Positions 27,071 through 35,813 are shown, counted from the first letter of the stretch. The stretch: 64,000 nt of DNA from Bacteroides bouchesdurhonensis (GCF_900155865.1 NZ_LT707006.1:5067779-5131778), one strand, 5' to 3'. The notes: generated by a model from the sequence alone, not told the origin. Numbers and translations: made by a program.

Positions 27071-28288
27071 TCACCTGTCTATACATCTATTTTTTTCATT
27101 TTCTTGGCATTGCTCTCCAGCTAATCTCAAACCTTCATACAAAGCTTTATAATCATATACTTTAGTTGTATCATGAGTCTCATTCTTATATGAACCTTTT
27201 TTTTCAAATATTTCAAAAACCCATTTTAAACTATCTAATGAAATAGAATCTGGAGACGGGATTCCATGCTTTGTAATTTTCTCCAACCAGTTTCTATATC
27301 TCTTATCATCTTCTCTAGTTGTTCCGTTCGACAATAAATAGTAACATTCCTCTACCTCTTTACTAGCATCATACACTGCATCAACAGTATTTCGCGCATA
27401 AAACATAATATCCTGAAAAACCGCTTGTTCACATTCAAAAGGTTTTCTATTACCCCTATCATACAAACCCAAAGATTTTTGGAATAAATGAAAGGTTTCA
27501 TGAGAAAGCCCACTACGAGTTATAGATTCAGTATCTCTGATAGTAAGTCCACTATTTACATCTCCAACCCCCATGGTTGAAGAAAATTTATCATCCATTT
27601 TCACTAAAGAAAAGCCTTTTTTTTTCTTTTTCAAATCTTCATAAATACCTTTATATCCACAATAACTTACCATTTGTTCAAATGTGTCTACAAGTTTATC
27701 CATTTGTTCTTTCGTAAGATTTTCATTATCCTTTATAAGATCTTTCAATTGATCTGCTAAAGGCTCTTTTTCTTTATCACCAGGTCGGTTTCCTGTTGTT
27801 CCTCCGCCTCCACCTCCAGTGGAACTTCCACTTACAGAACTACCATACCAAGAGCTACCATACCACCAAGAGCTGCCATACCACCAAGAACTACCATTTT
27901 CATCCGGCCAACTAGAGCTACTTGCAGAGCTGCTCCCAGAACTGCCAGTAACATCAACTTCTGGTATAATCCATCCCATACCACAGACATAAATTCCCGA
28001 TACAGAAATTCCTCTATCAAGTAAATCATAATAAACGTCTTGAGACATACAATCTTCTGGTACAAATCCAAACCCTGAATCGGAACTATCACTAGAACCA
28101 CAACCGCTGGAACCACTACCACTGGAACCACTACCACTGGAACCGCAACCACTGGAACCACTACCACTGGAACCGCAACCACTGGAACCACTACCACTAG
28201 AACCACAACCACTGGAACTTCCTGTTCTCAGCTGAGAATCACTTAAAATTTCAATGTTTCGCAATTTCAAATCTTCAATTTTACTCAT
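27071..28288 (-). CDS. Cargo protein: leader, Ser/Gly/Cys repeats, CMSQD motif, HExxH metallopeptidase
   Basis: A 405-residue modular protein. Residues 1-22 resemble a RiPP-type leader (MSKIEDLKLRNIEILSDSQL). Residues 24-68 are ten-residue SSGCGSSGSG-like repeats with Cys at 28, 38, 48 and 63. Residues 78-106 hold PEDCMSQD...DRG...SGIYVCGMGW, shared with the protein at 34981. Residues 115-165 are Ser/Trp/Tyr/Gly-rich (repeated WWYGSS, then a glycine run). Residues 180-405 form a domain with HETFH at 263-267, the HExxH zinc-peptidase signature; FECEQ near 286 could supply the third ligand. No classical signal peptide is seen. It lies next to a disulfide-relay protein, two glycosyltransferases and possible immunity genes, suggesting a modified, exported enzyme toxin. 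The function is inferred. Confidence 0.7.
   Translation of the reverse strand: MSKIEDLKLRNIEILSDSQLRTGSSSGCGSSGSGSSGCGSSGSGSSGCGSSGSGSSGSGSSGCGSSDSSDSGFGFVPEDCMSQDVYYDLLDRGISVSGIYVCGMGWIIPEVDVTGSSGSSSASSSSWPDENGSSWWYGSSWWYGSSWYGSSVSGSSTGGGGGGTTGNRPGDKEKEPLADQLKDLIKDNENLTKEQMDKLVDTFEQMVSYCGYKGIYEDLKKKKKGFSLVKMDDKFSSTMGVGDVNSGLTIRDTESITRSGLSHETFHLFQKSLGLYDRGNRKPFECEQAVFQDIMFYARNTVDAVYDASKEVEECYYLLSNGTTREDDKRYRNWLEKITKHGIPSPDSISLDSLKWVFEIFEKKGSYKNETHDTTKVYDYKALYEGLRLAGEQCQENEKNRCIDR
28085..28219 (-). repeat. Tandem repeat encoding SSGCGSSGSG units
   Basis: A near-perfect short tandem array inside the cargo gene. At DNA level ACCACTGGAACC-type units of 15-30 bp recur (plus-strand reading). It encodes a cysteine every ten residues three times, then one after fifteen. 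Such arrays change length by slippage and recombination. Confidence 0.85.
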
Positions 28289-28377
28289 AATCGTAATGTA
28301 TAAAAATTAATTAATGCTGTAGATATTGCACGTGCTATTTACTTTTGCCCTACAACTTAACAAAAGCTTTATTTCAT

Positions 28378-29949
28378 CTATATTTCCAAATCAAAAAAAC
28401 AAATCAAATCTTCTATCTGATATAGATCAGGAAGTTGATAACCGTTAATAAAAACCGTAGGGGTTCCATCAAGACCTTTCATACCATCCCATCGCTGATG
28501 ACATTCCAGTTCCGATCGAACAATCTTTTGATCTGTCTTTAAATCGTATTTCTTAAAAAATTTATCCTTATTTATTCTACCTTCCACAAACCAGTTATCA
28601 TATATTTCCATTTTTTTACTTTCACTTATCACATTAGAGAAATAAACCGAAATTAGAAAAAGACTTCCGGAGTCATATACTTTTCCAAACGAACGGAAAA
28701 TATACTGTATGCAAATTCTATCACCTGCTTTTGCCAATAACTGAATAACTCGCTTATGCATCTTTGCACAATGATAACAATCAGGATTTATCACTACTGT
28801 AAAAATTATGCGTGCATCCCTATTACCCCACAGTATTCTTGACACAGAGCTACTTATTGCATAATGTGTTTGTTGATACAACAATGCTTTAAAAACCTCC
28901 AGATTTATCTTTAAACAATACAATTCTTTTTCCAAATATTCAGTATATTTTCCATCATTTAGTTTTACTAATAAAATATTTATCACTAAAAGAGACACCC
29001 CATATATACATGCTGTCAATACAAAATTTAGTAGAGTATTTTGAGCGATTGCTATATTATTAAAGAGTATATCTACAAGAAATATCATCCACAACAAAAA
29101 TTGTACGATCAGACAAAGAGGACACCATTGTTTGACTTTATATTTCTGATACCATATACTCCAAATACTGTATGGCAATCCCATAACATTAATCAAAGCC
29201 AAATAGGGAATTAAATGCGGAACCAAAATCGCAATAAAGACATTTGAAATAAAATAGCTCAATCCGATCTCACTCCATCCAATAACACCCATAATCTTTG
29301 CGGCCGGAGAAGCAAGAACTCTATTACAATTGCCTCTTTTCAGTATTGCACATATTCTATCTGCATGATCATTCGGAATATTTAGTTGCTTTTGTAAGAG
29401 TAACCAGCTTATATATATTCCCAATGTATTAATCATCAATAAAAGAAATATATATAAGTCATGGCAGGTATTATTCAGAACTAACCCGACGAAAAATAAT
29501 AAAAGGATAATTGATAGGAAAACATTTCTACGTATCAAGTTAAATAAGTATTGCCTTCGATGTAATTCATAATTCGGTTCTCCCGAATATTCAACAGCTT
29601 CAGGCATAAGAATAACTCCATCCCACAGTTCCACAAACTCATCAGAAGAGATATTTACTTTCTGGCCTCCTTCCGCATATGAAACAATTCCGTTCATTAC
29701 CTGATCTACCACAACTACTTTTCCTTTAAGAATAACTATGAAAGGAGTATCTATGGAATTAATTTCATCTTTATTCTTCATCTTAAAAATGATATGGTTT
29801 ATTCCATATTTAGATAATACATTTAATATCCCAAATAAAGTATTCCGATCCGGACCTATATTATAAAGTTTACATAGATATGTTTTTGTAAACTTTATCC
29901 CCATCCGCTTAAACAGGAATTCTATTGTTTTTACATTTTCAAGTTGCAT
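28378..29949 (-). CDS. C39-like / VKOR / thioredoxin fusion: disulfide-forming membrane protein
   Basis: A 523-residue protein. Residues 1-115 resemble a C39 peptidase fold (FIVILKGKVVVVDQ, DEFVELWDGVIL) but lack the catalytic Cys and His, so it may only bind substrate. Residues about 140-330 contain membrane helices of a vitamin K epoxide reductase homologue with Cys200 and Cys208 in the loop and the active-site CPLC at 276-279. Residues about 380-523 form a thioredoxin/DsbA-like domain with CYHC at 391-394 and the cis-proline segment GTPTVFING. VKOR-thioredoxin fusions oxidise partner cysteines and pass electrons to quinone. The neighbouring cargo gene is Cys-rich, so it is a likely substrate. 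Related fusions accompany bacterial peptide-modification clusters. Confidence 0.85.
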   Translation of the reverse strand: MQLENVKTIEFLFKRMGIKFTKTYLCKLYNIGPDRNTLFGILNVLSKYGINHIIFKMKNKDEINSIDTPFIVILKGKVVVVDQVMNGIVSYAEGGQKVNISSDEFVELWDGVILMPEAVEYSGEPNYELHRRQYLFNLIRRNVFLSIILLLFFVGLVLNNTCHDLYIFLLLMINTLGIYISWLLLQKQLNIPNDHADRICAILKRGNCNRVLASPAAKIMGVIGWSEIGLSYFISNVFIAILVPHLIPYLALINVMGLPYSIWSIWYQKYKVKQWCPLCLIVQFLLWMIFLVDILFNNIAIAQNTLLNFVLTACIYGVSLLVINILLVKLNDGKYTEYLEKELYCLKINLEVFKALLYQQTHYAISSSVSRILWGNRDARIIFTVVINPDCYHCAKMHKRVIQLLAKAGDRICIQYIFRSFGKVYDSGSLFLISVYFSNVISESKKMEIYDNWFVEGRINKDKFFKKYDLKTDQKIVRSELECHQRWDGMKGLDGTPTVFINGYQLPDLYQIEDLICFFDLEI

Positions 29950-30007
29950 GTTACTTAGATTATATATTCAATATACCTTACATATTAATTTAATATCAAC
30001 AATTCAA

Positions 30008-30712
30008 TTACCTCCAATCTCCAAAAAAGTAATGAATTGCATAAGCATCTTTTAGCCTATATCCAGATTCCACATCACTCATTTCTCCCTGTAAATATCG
30101 TTTGGACTGCCAACAATCTAAAGGAGTTACATTTTTATCGGATAGTAAGAATATAGTTTTTCTTTCAGTTTCATTTAATTCATAATATAAATCAATCAAC
30201 ATCCATGGTCCGGTAGAAGTAAACACCTGTACGCTTTTGGGACGTTTATCATTACTGATTATTTGTTTAGAAAAAACAGCTTTTATGATTTTCTTCATAA
30301 ACCAATGATCTGGAATACTAAGCATGAGAGCAGTATTAAGCATTAATACTTTTTTAAGAGAACTTCCATGAGTGATGGGGTCTAAAGCAAAGCAGCATTC
30401 TTGATTCTCAATCAAAGGTTCTATAGACATAATAGATTCATAATCAAAGTCTACATACATTCCCCCAATTTTATTGAGAAGTAGATACCGAACAGAGTCC
30501 CAACGTTGTATATCATAGGGAAAAGCTAAAAAACAGTCATAATATTCTGGATAGTTTTCTAAAACAAATTCATTAATCCGTGCATCATCCCAAAATTCAT
30601 ATTTCCAATCGGGATAATTTTTCTTCCATGTTTCACTTAATACATGATATTCTTTAGGTAATTCTTTATTCCCTCCCCATATTTGGTGGATGACCTTTGG
30701 TATTTTATTCAT
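30008..30712 (-). CDS. GT32-type glycosyltransferase
   Basis: A 234-residue glycosyltransferase with the family N-terminus IPKVIHQIWGG, an RYLLLNKIGGMYVDFDYE block and the nucleotide-sugar DxD at Asp88/Asp90. It ends with AYAIHYFFGDWR. I chose ATG 30712; the TTG six bases upstream is less likely. GT32 enzymes transfer hexoses or HexNAc to lipids, glycans or proteins. It lies between the disulfide relay gene and the DUF6734-like gene (9-bp gap), so glycosylation of the cargo protein is a reasonable inference. A deleted homologue lies at 729-934 in the RiPP cluster. Confidence 0.85.
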   Translation of the reverse strand: MNKIPKVIHQIWGGNKELPKEYHVLSETWKKNYPDWKYEFWDDARINEFVLENYPEYYDCFLAFPYDIQRWDSVRYLLLNKIGGMYVDFDYESIMSIEPLIENQECCFALDPITHGSSLKKVLMLNTALMLSIPDHWFMKKIIKAVFSKQIISNDKRPKSVQVFTSTGPWMLIDLYYELNETERKTIFLLSDKNVTPLDCWQSKRYLQGEMSDVESGYRLKDAYAIHYFFGDWR

Positions 30713-30721
30713 AATCAATAA

Positions 30722-32071
30722 CTAAATAATATTTAAAAAAATAAGTTTATTATAAAACAGATATTCCAATTTCTCTCTAATTCGCTGTTCAATTATCTTT
30801 TTATTCTCCTCAGTATTAGGTTGAAAACATGATTGTAATCTATTATACAAAGAATCAAAGCTCTTTGCTTTATTCAAAATAATCAATATATTATAACTCA
30901 AATCATCAATAGGTACTTCATGAAAACCATTATTAAGGAGACTAGGGATAATTGCCATATCTGATTGAGGTAGTTTTTCTCTACCTTGTTTCTCATAAAT
31001 TGATAAATAAGGATTTCTCCTAATCGTGACTGCCTTTTTTTGCTCATCAGTAAATTGAAAAAACGGGAAATAGCAACATGACTTCTTTTCCAAATCAAGT
31101 AATATGTCATTAGATAATTTTCTCCATTTTTTTCGAAGTTTATCTACGAATTCTGAATAAGGCAATACATAGGTTACTCCTTTATTCAGATTCTGGAAAC
31201 GCTTGTGATTTTCAGGAAATAGTTCTATAATTCGTTGATAATACTCGGGATATTTATTAAGCAAGGTTTTACCTAGTAACGCACAAATACGTGGATTTCT
31301 CTTGTGTCCCCCGATAATATGCATTAGAGGATAATTCTCATATAAGTAGAAATCACAAAAATCAGAATATGAATAGCCGTTGTCATTTATTTTTCGCTCT
31401 AAAACAGTCGTTATATTTTTATTTTTCTCAGTTGCCAAGGCATAAAAAAGAATTTGCTCAAACAAAATATTATGGCTTAAATAATTTTCACCACCATTAA
31501 ACAAATTATTCATATTAATATAATCGAAAACCGTTTGACAATATTCCTGAATAAATTGAATATCATTTCCCCCAAACACACCTGCATTATAAGATGGTAT
31601 GGATTCTTTCTGTAATTCTCTTTCTAAAAAATCGGGAAATAAAATATTCTCTAACCTTATATTATTCACCATATTTTTATAATATTCCGTTCCAATCTCA
31701 CTATTTTGTGCTATTATTTCTCCTTGTTCTACTTTTGTTTTTAACCTTTTTGGCAGATAAACATCCCCATCGATGTGAAGAAAAGGTTTCTTCTGTAATG
31801 AATATGTTAATACCTTTGAATACGCCCATTGATGCTTAGGACATCTCAAACCATCATACTGGATTATAACATCGGTATAAGGTAATTTCAATCGCTCTAT
31901 AAACACATTATATCCACTCGTATCTGTATACAAAACCACTTCATTATAATTTTCCCTTAGACTCAAACAACTTAATGCCCAAGACATTAAATGATATTGT
32001 GGTTCAAGCCAACCATAAGGATTTCTTAAAGGATCTCCTTCTGCACTCCAAAAAGTTTGTACTATTCTCAT
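30722..32071 (-). CDS. DUF6734-like glycosyltransferase with PqqD-like C-terminus, copy 1
   Basis: A 449-residue protein. Start ATG 32071 is chosen because the paralogue at 33493 begins at the same point (MRIVQTFW / MKVVQTFW). Residues about 1-300 look like a GT-A enzyme: QYHLMSWALSCLSLRENY, LYTDTSGY, and HIDGDVYLPK with a DGD metal site. The last about 80 residues (LSYNILIILNKAKSFDSLYNRL ... LEYLFYNKLIFLN) follow the helix-wing pattern of PqqD-like RiPP recognition elements, which bind precursor leaders. The family name is from memory. It is the first gene of the left-hand set and diverges from the sigma-factor genes. Its likely role is sugar transfer to the leader-bearing cargo. Confidence 0.7.
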   Translation of the reverse strand: MRIVQTFWSAEGDPLRNPYGWLEPQYHLMSWALSCLSLRENYNEVVLYTDTSGYNVFIERLKLPYTDVIIQYDGLRCPKHQWAYSKVLTYSLQKKPFLHIDGDVYLPKRLKTKVEQGEIIAQNSEIGTEYYKNMVNNIRLENILFPDFLERELQKESIPSYNAGVFGGNDIQFIQEYCQTVFDYINMNNLFNGGENYLSHNILFEQILFYALATEKNKNITTVLERKINDNGYSYSDFCDFYLYENYPLMHIIGGHKRNPRICALLGKTLLNKYPEYYQRIIELFPENHKRFQNLNKGVTYVLPYSEFVDKLRKKWRKLSNDILLDLEKKSCCYFPFFQFTDEQKKAVTIRRNPYLSIYEKQGREKLPQSDMAIIPSLLNNGFHEVPIDDLSYNILIILNKAKSFDSLYNRLQSCFQPNTEENKKIIEQRIREKLEYLFYNKLIFLNII

Positions 32072-32630
32072 AAATTCATTGATTTTTATCATTAATAAAA
32101 TTAAAACATCATTCAAAAAACTTCTCTGAATTGGCTAAAATGACAGACAGATTAGCAAGCAATCTATATATAAATACTAATCAATCATGAAAAAATTCGA
32201 TTGCAGATATCTTTTTTATTTTCTTATCTAAGCTTTCCGAATACAATAGTTGTACTAACTGTAGCAAAAATCGTATTTCAATAATAGTCAGAAGAGTGTG
32301 TTTTTTCTGAAAAATTCAACTATATGAAAATGTACTTCCCATAGAAAGAGTATAAACCTTGGTTAAAAATCAATAGAGCCACAAAAGACAACTATTTATA
32401 CCCCCAAAAGCAGTTAACTGAAATATTTCTTCCTGCTAATAATATATTAATATCTATGTTTAAATGCATTCCAATCATATTTATCATATATGTTCTCAAA
32501 ATACTATTTGAAAAATAAAAATGATTCTATCCTACTAAATTCATATAAAAGTGTGCTTTTATTCATATATAAATCGAATTTTTTCAAAGGTTGTTAGTAA
32601 TCTATTATAAGAAACACAACAATATTTATT
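32072..32630. other. Divergent promoter region between the two cargo gene sets
   Basis: About 560 AT-rich bases (roughly three quarters A+T) with no credible gene. Left-set genes run away to the left and the sigma-factor set to the right, so it should hold both promoters. I find no exact -33/-7 pair, which would fit dependence on the ECF sigma factor encoded next door. Confidence 0.5.
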
Positions 32631-32909
32631 ATGAATAAAAAAAACAAATTGTATTGTGTAAATTATCATTTATACAATAATTTATTATCAAAATCTAAAG
32701 TACTAGAGATTAAAAGCGACCGGCTTACTGAAAGAATATCTGCCGTAAAAAACTTAATAAACTCTCTTCTTCTTGAAACAGATATTCTTATCTACTCTAT
32801 GGAATATACTGCAAAACATTTGTATAAATGGTACACAACATACCGAAAATATACAAAGCAGTATAAAAGTAAAATATTACAATCACTTAATCAGGAGGGC
32901 AAACTATGA
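32631..32909 (+). CDS. Small basic protein coupled to the sigma factor
   Basis: A 92-residue basic, helical protein (MNKKNKLYCVNYHLYNNLL at the start, lysine- and tyrosine-rich end). No membrane segment or known motif is seen. Its stop overlaps the sigma-factor start (ATGA at 32906-32909), so translation is coupled. It could be a regulator of the sigma factor, but it does not look like a classical membrane anti-sigma protein. Family unknown. Confidence 0.6.
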   Translation: MNKKNKLYCVNYHLYNNLLSKSKVLEIKSDRLTERISAVKNLINSLLLETDILIYSMEYTAKHLYKWYTTYRKYTKQYKSKILQSLNQEGKL

Positions 32910-33379
32910 ACTTAGATAAAGAACTTTCCAAATTATATCCTTGGATATTATATATGGCAAAGAGATATTGTAAACATCAACAAGATGCAGAAGATTTAGC
33001 AAATGATACTATTTATAAAATACTAGTTAATCGAAGTAGATTTGATTGTAACAAATCCCTTAGAGCATGGTGTTTTATAGTCTTACGAAATACATATATT
33101 ACGATGTACAATAGATATTATACGTTAAGTTTCGTCGGATATGATGTAGTGATGGAAAACAGTTCTACGAGTTCCGCTTCAGACTCAGTACTATTCAGAG
33201 ATGTTGTATCCGCTATCCGTCGATGTTATCAAAAATCATGTTGTATGGATTGCGTAATATACTTCGCAAAAGGATTTTCCTATGACGAAATAAGTGAAAT
33301 TCTTAATATTCCTGTAAATACTGTGAGAAGCCGTATTTCTTATGGTCGTAAGCAATTATATCAAGAACTAAATTCTTGA
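32906..33379 (+). CDS. ECF-type RNA polymerase sigma factor
   Basis: A 157-residue sigma-70-family protein. Region 2 spans about residues 8-75, with QQDAEDLANDTIYKILVNRSRFD. Region 4 spans about 100-155, with the helix-turn-helix FSYDEISEILNIPVNTVRSRISYGRKQLYQ. Several unusual cysteines (QKSCCMDC) lie between the regions. Its position between the two cargo gene sets suggests it controls them, perhaps in response to envelope or redox change. No FecR-type anti-sigma gene follows. Confidence 0.9.
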   Translation: MNLDKELSKLYPWILYMAKRYCKHQQDAEDLANDTIYKILVNRSRFDCNKSLRAWCFIVLRNTYITMYNRYYTLSFVGYDVVMENSSTSSASDSVLFRDVVSAIRRCYQKSCCMDCVIYFAKGFSYDEISEILNIPVNTVRSRISYGRKQLYQELNS

Positions 33380-33492
33380 TTTATTAGAAATAGTTTGAAA
33401 TTTATTATTAGATAAAAACTATTGTAGTGCATATTAAAAACGTTTGAATTTATTGTAACAAACATATATTATTTCATTAAAACAATAACGAT

Positions 33493-34920
33493 ATGAAAGT
33501 AGTACAAACCTTTTGGACTGGAAATAAGTCCTTGTTAGAAAATAATTTTGGGTGGATCAATCCACAATATCACCTGATGTCCTGGACACTAAGTTGCCTT
33601 AGTTTAAAAGAACATTATGAGGATATCGTATTGTATACGGATTCAAATGGCTATAAAGTTTTCGTTGAACTTCTGGACCTGCCGTATAAGGACGTAATTA
33701 TCCAATATGATAATTTGTGTTGCCCAGAACCTCATTGGGCGTATCCTAAAATTGTAACATATTCACTCCAAAAAGAGCCATTTATACATGTGGATGGTGA
33801 TGTGTATCTACCTAAAGGGCTAGATCATAATGTAGGAAGGGGAGGATTGATTGCCCAAAATTTAGAAATAGGTAGCAGTTATTATAAAAATATGATGAAT
33901 GATGTTCTGCAAAGAAATATTTCAATGCCGGATTATCTGAGAGAAGAATTAGCTAAAGATTCCATAGGCTCATATAATGCCGGAATCCTTGGAGGCAATG
34001 ATTTGGATTTTATACAGAAGTATTGCCAAACGGCATTTGGGATTATTGAGAATAATCATTTGAATGATATGAATAGCCCAAAGGTTCATATAAATAATAA
34101 CATTCTCTTTGAACAAATTCTGTTTTATGCCCTCTCCAATACAGATAATAAGCCTGTGACCACTGTACTTGATTATAGTGTCCGTGATAACGGATATACC
34201 TATAATGACTTTTGTGATTTCTATAGGTATAATGAGGCGACATTGATGCATATTTTGGATGGACATAAAAGAAATCAGCGAATCTGTGAACTGTTGGGTA
34301 AATCCTTATTATACAAATATCCTGAGTATTACAAGCGAGTATTGGAACTGTTTCCATATAACCATAAGCGGTTGCGTGACAAAAACAAATATTCAATAAC
34401 TCCCGGCTTAACTTCTCAGATGTGCATTGCTGCTTATCATGATCACTTAGACAGTTTATCCGAAAAGTGGAGAAAAATATCCAATGAAGATTTATATAAC
34501 CAAGAGAAACATTCATCTGCTTACATTGCCTTCTTGAATGCTAAACGTGGAATACAAAATTTATGCATTCTTAGTAGAAATCCTTATTTGTCCGTTTTTG
34601 AGATTCCTAAACATTGGCCATTGGAAGCCAAACGTTTGCTAAGGGATCGAATCAATAAAGATATGCCTTTCGATAATTTTGATATCGTTTGTATTCCCAG
34701 TTTGCTCAACGAAGGATTTAAAGAGATAATCATCAAAGATTTATGTTACAATATTTTGAATTTATTGAAAGAGAAACAAACATTTGGATGTCTATTTGAA
34801 GAGTTGTTACCTCTTCTTTCATTTGAGATAAAGAAAGACGAGTATCAAGTTTACAGATTAGTTATAAATGAACTTGAATATCTCTTTTACCATGGATTGA
34901 TATGTGTTGAATCAAATTGA
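33493..34920 (+). CDS. DUF6734-like glycosyltransferase with PqqD-like C-terminus, copy 2
   Basis: A 475-residue paralogue of the protein at 30722-32071. The GT-A-like part includes QTFWTGNKSLL, NPQYHLMSWTLSCLSLKEHY, LYTDSNGYKVF and FIHVDGDVYLPKGL with DGD at 101-103. IGSYNAGILGGND and LLGKSLLYKYPEYY are shared with copy 1. The last about 85 residues (CIPSLLNEGFKEIIIKDL, CYNILNLLKEKQTF, INELEYLFYHGLICVE) follow the PqqD-like recognition-element pattern. It lies 60 bp upstream of the second cargo gene at 34981, so each cargo has its own copy. Enzymatic activity has not been checked and is inferred from the DxD-type motif. Confidence 0.7.
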   Translation: MKVVQTFWTGNKSLLENNFGWINPQYHLMSWTLSCLSLKEHYEDIVLYTDSNGYKVFVELLDLPYKDVIIQYDNLCCPEPHWAYPKIVTYSLQKEPFIHVDGDVYLPKGLDHNVGRGGLIAQNLEIGSSYYKNMMNDVLQRNISMPDYLREELAKDSIGSYNAGILGGNDLDFIQKYCQTAFGIIENNHLNDMNSPKVHINNNILFEQILFYALSNTDNKPVTTVLDYSVRDNGYTYNDFCDFYRYNEATLMHILDGHKRNQRICELLGKSLLYKYPEYYKRVLELFPYNHKRLRDKNKYSITPGLTSQMCIAAYHDHLDSLSEKWRKISNEDLYNQEKHSSAYIAFLNAKRGIQNLCILSRNPYLSVFEIPKHWPLEAKRLLRDRINKDMPFDNFDIVCIPSLLNEGFKEIIIKDLCYNILNLLKEKQTFGCLFEELLPLLSFEIKKDEYQVYRLVINELEYLFYHGLICVESN

Positions 34921-34980
34921 GATAGTGTTTTTCACTATATATAATTATTTAATTTATAAACTTTTAAAAACAAAAGAAAA

Positions 34981-35763
34981 ATGGAAGAAAAGAACAAAAA
35001 TGAAGAATTGAAGCAACAGGAGACAAATGAAGCTTCATCGGCTGCGAGAACTACTTATTCTACCGGTACAGGTATGGGACCGGATGATTGTATGTCTCAA
35101 GATTTTTTCAATTCTCTGAATGACAGAGGAGCCATATCCGGTACGATTTATGTATGTGGTCTGGGGTGGGTAACAGCTAGTGGTAGTGGTTGCGGTTCTG
35201 GAAATGGCTCTGGCTGTGGTTGTGGCGTTGCAAAAGATCCAATAGAATTGATGGATAAAAGTAAATTTATTCCTTGGAATAACACTAACTGTTTAGAACT
35301 TTGTAAAAGTGTACTCCTAAAATATGGAATAACTTACCCAGGAGATAGTTCACATGTTTTTCGATTGACTCATACGGTAAATGGTGAATTACATAATTGG
35401 GGTGATAATCCAACTCAGAATTACAGAAAGGGCATTGAATGTATTGACAGGCATCTTAACGCTAATAGAGTGATTATTGTTGGTGTCGAATATGATCTTA
35501 TGAAAAGTCCCAATAGCGATGGTACAGATCATTTTGTAGTTATAACAGGAAGAGGATTCGACTCTTCTAAGAGGCAGTATTACTATACATTTATGGATAA
35601 TGGTGCTACTCGAGTTGCTGATGGATGTAGTAATGATAACCGTCTTTATTATGATAGTTATGAGTTGAAACTAAGTGGAAATACAAAGTATTTTAGTGGC
35701 GAATATACAGTGACTCATATTAGACCGAATGATGGGAATTATGATGGGGTAGTATCATTCTAA
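34981..35763 (+). CDS. Cargo protein: CMSQD motif, Gly/Ser/Cys tract, possible Cys/His hydrolase
   Basis: A 260-residue protein. Residues 1-30 are charged and then Thr/Ser-rich, with no signal peptide. Residues 35-63 hold DDCMSQDFFNSLNDRG...SGTIYVCGLGW, the motif shared with the protein at 27071. Residues 66-82 are a Gly/Ser/Cys tract with Cys at 71, 79 and 81. Residues 85-260 form an alpha/beta domain with NCLELCKSVL (Cys104, Cys108), DGTDHFVVITGRG (His184) and YTFMDNGAT. A Cys near the N-terminus of the domain with a later His before a strand is the layout of NlpC/P60- or amidase-like cysteine hydrolases, though I cannot assign a family. It follows a glycosyltransferase with a recognition domain, suggesting a modified, exported enzyme. 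Confidence 0.65.
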   Translation: MEEKNKNEELKQQETNEASSAARTTYSTGTGMGPDDCMSQDFFNSLNDRGAISGTIYVCGLGWVTASGSGCGSGNGSGCGCGVAKDPIELMDKSKFIPWNNTNCLELCKSVLLKYGITYPGDSSHVFRLTHTVNGELHNWGDNPTQNYRKGIECIDRHLNANRVIIVGVEYDLMKSPNSDGTDHFVVITGRGFDSSKRQYYYTFMDNGATRVADGCSNDNRLYYDSYELKLSGNTKYFSGEYTVTHIRPNDGNYDGVVSF

Positions 35764-35813
35764 GTTCTATAGCTTGAAATATTATTTATATTTTAATTTT
35801 AAGTTTATTATTA

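Noticed and set aside
27832..28212. Valine-rich frame on the minus strand
   Set aside because: Out-of-phase reading of the Ser/Gly repeat in the cargo gene.
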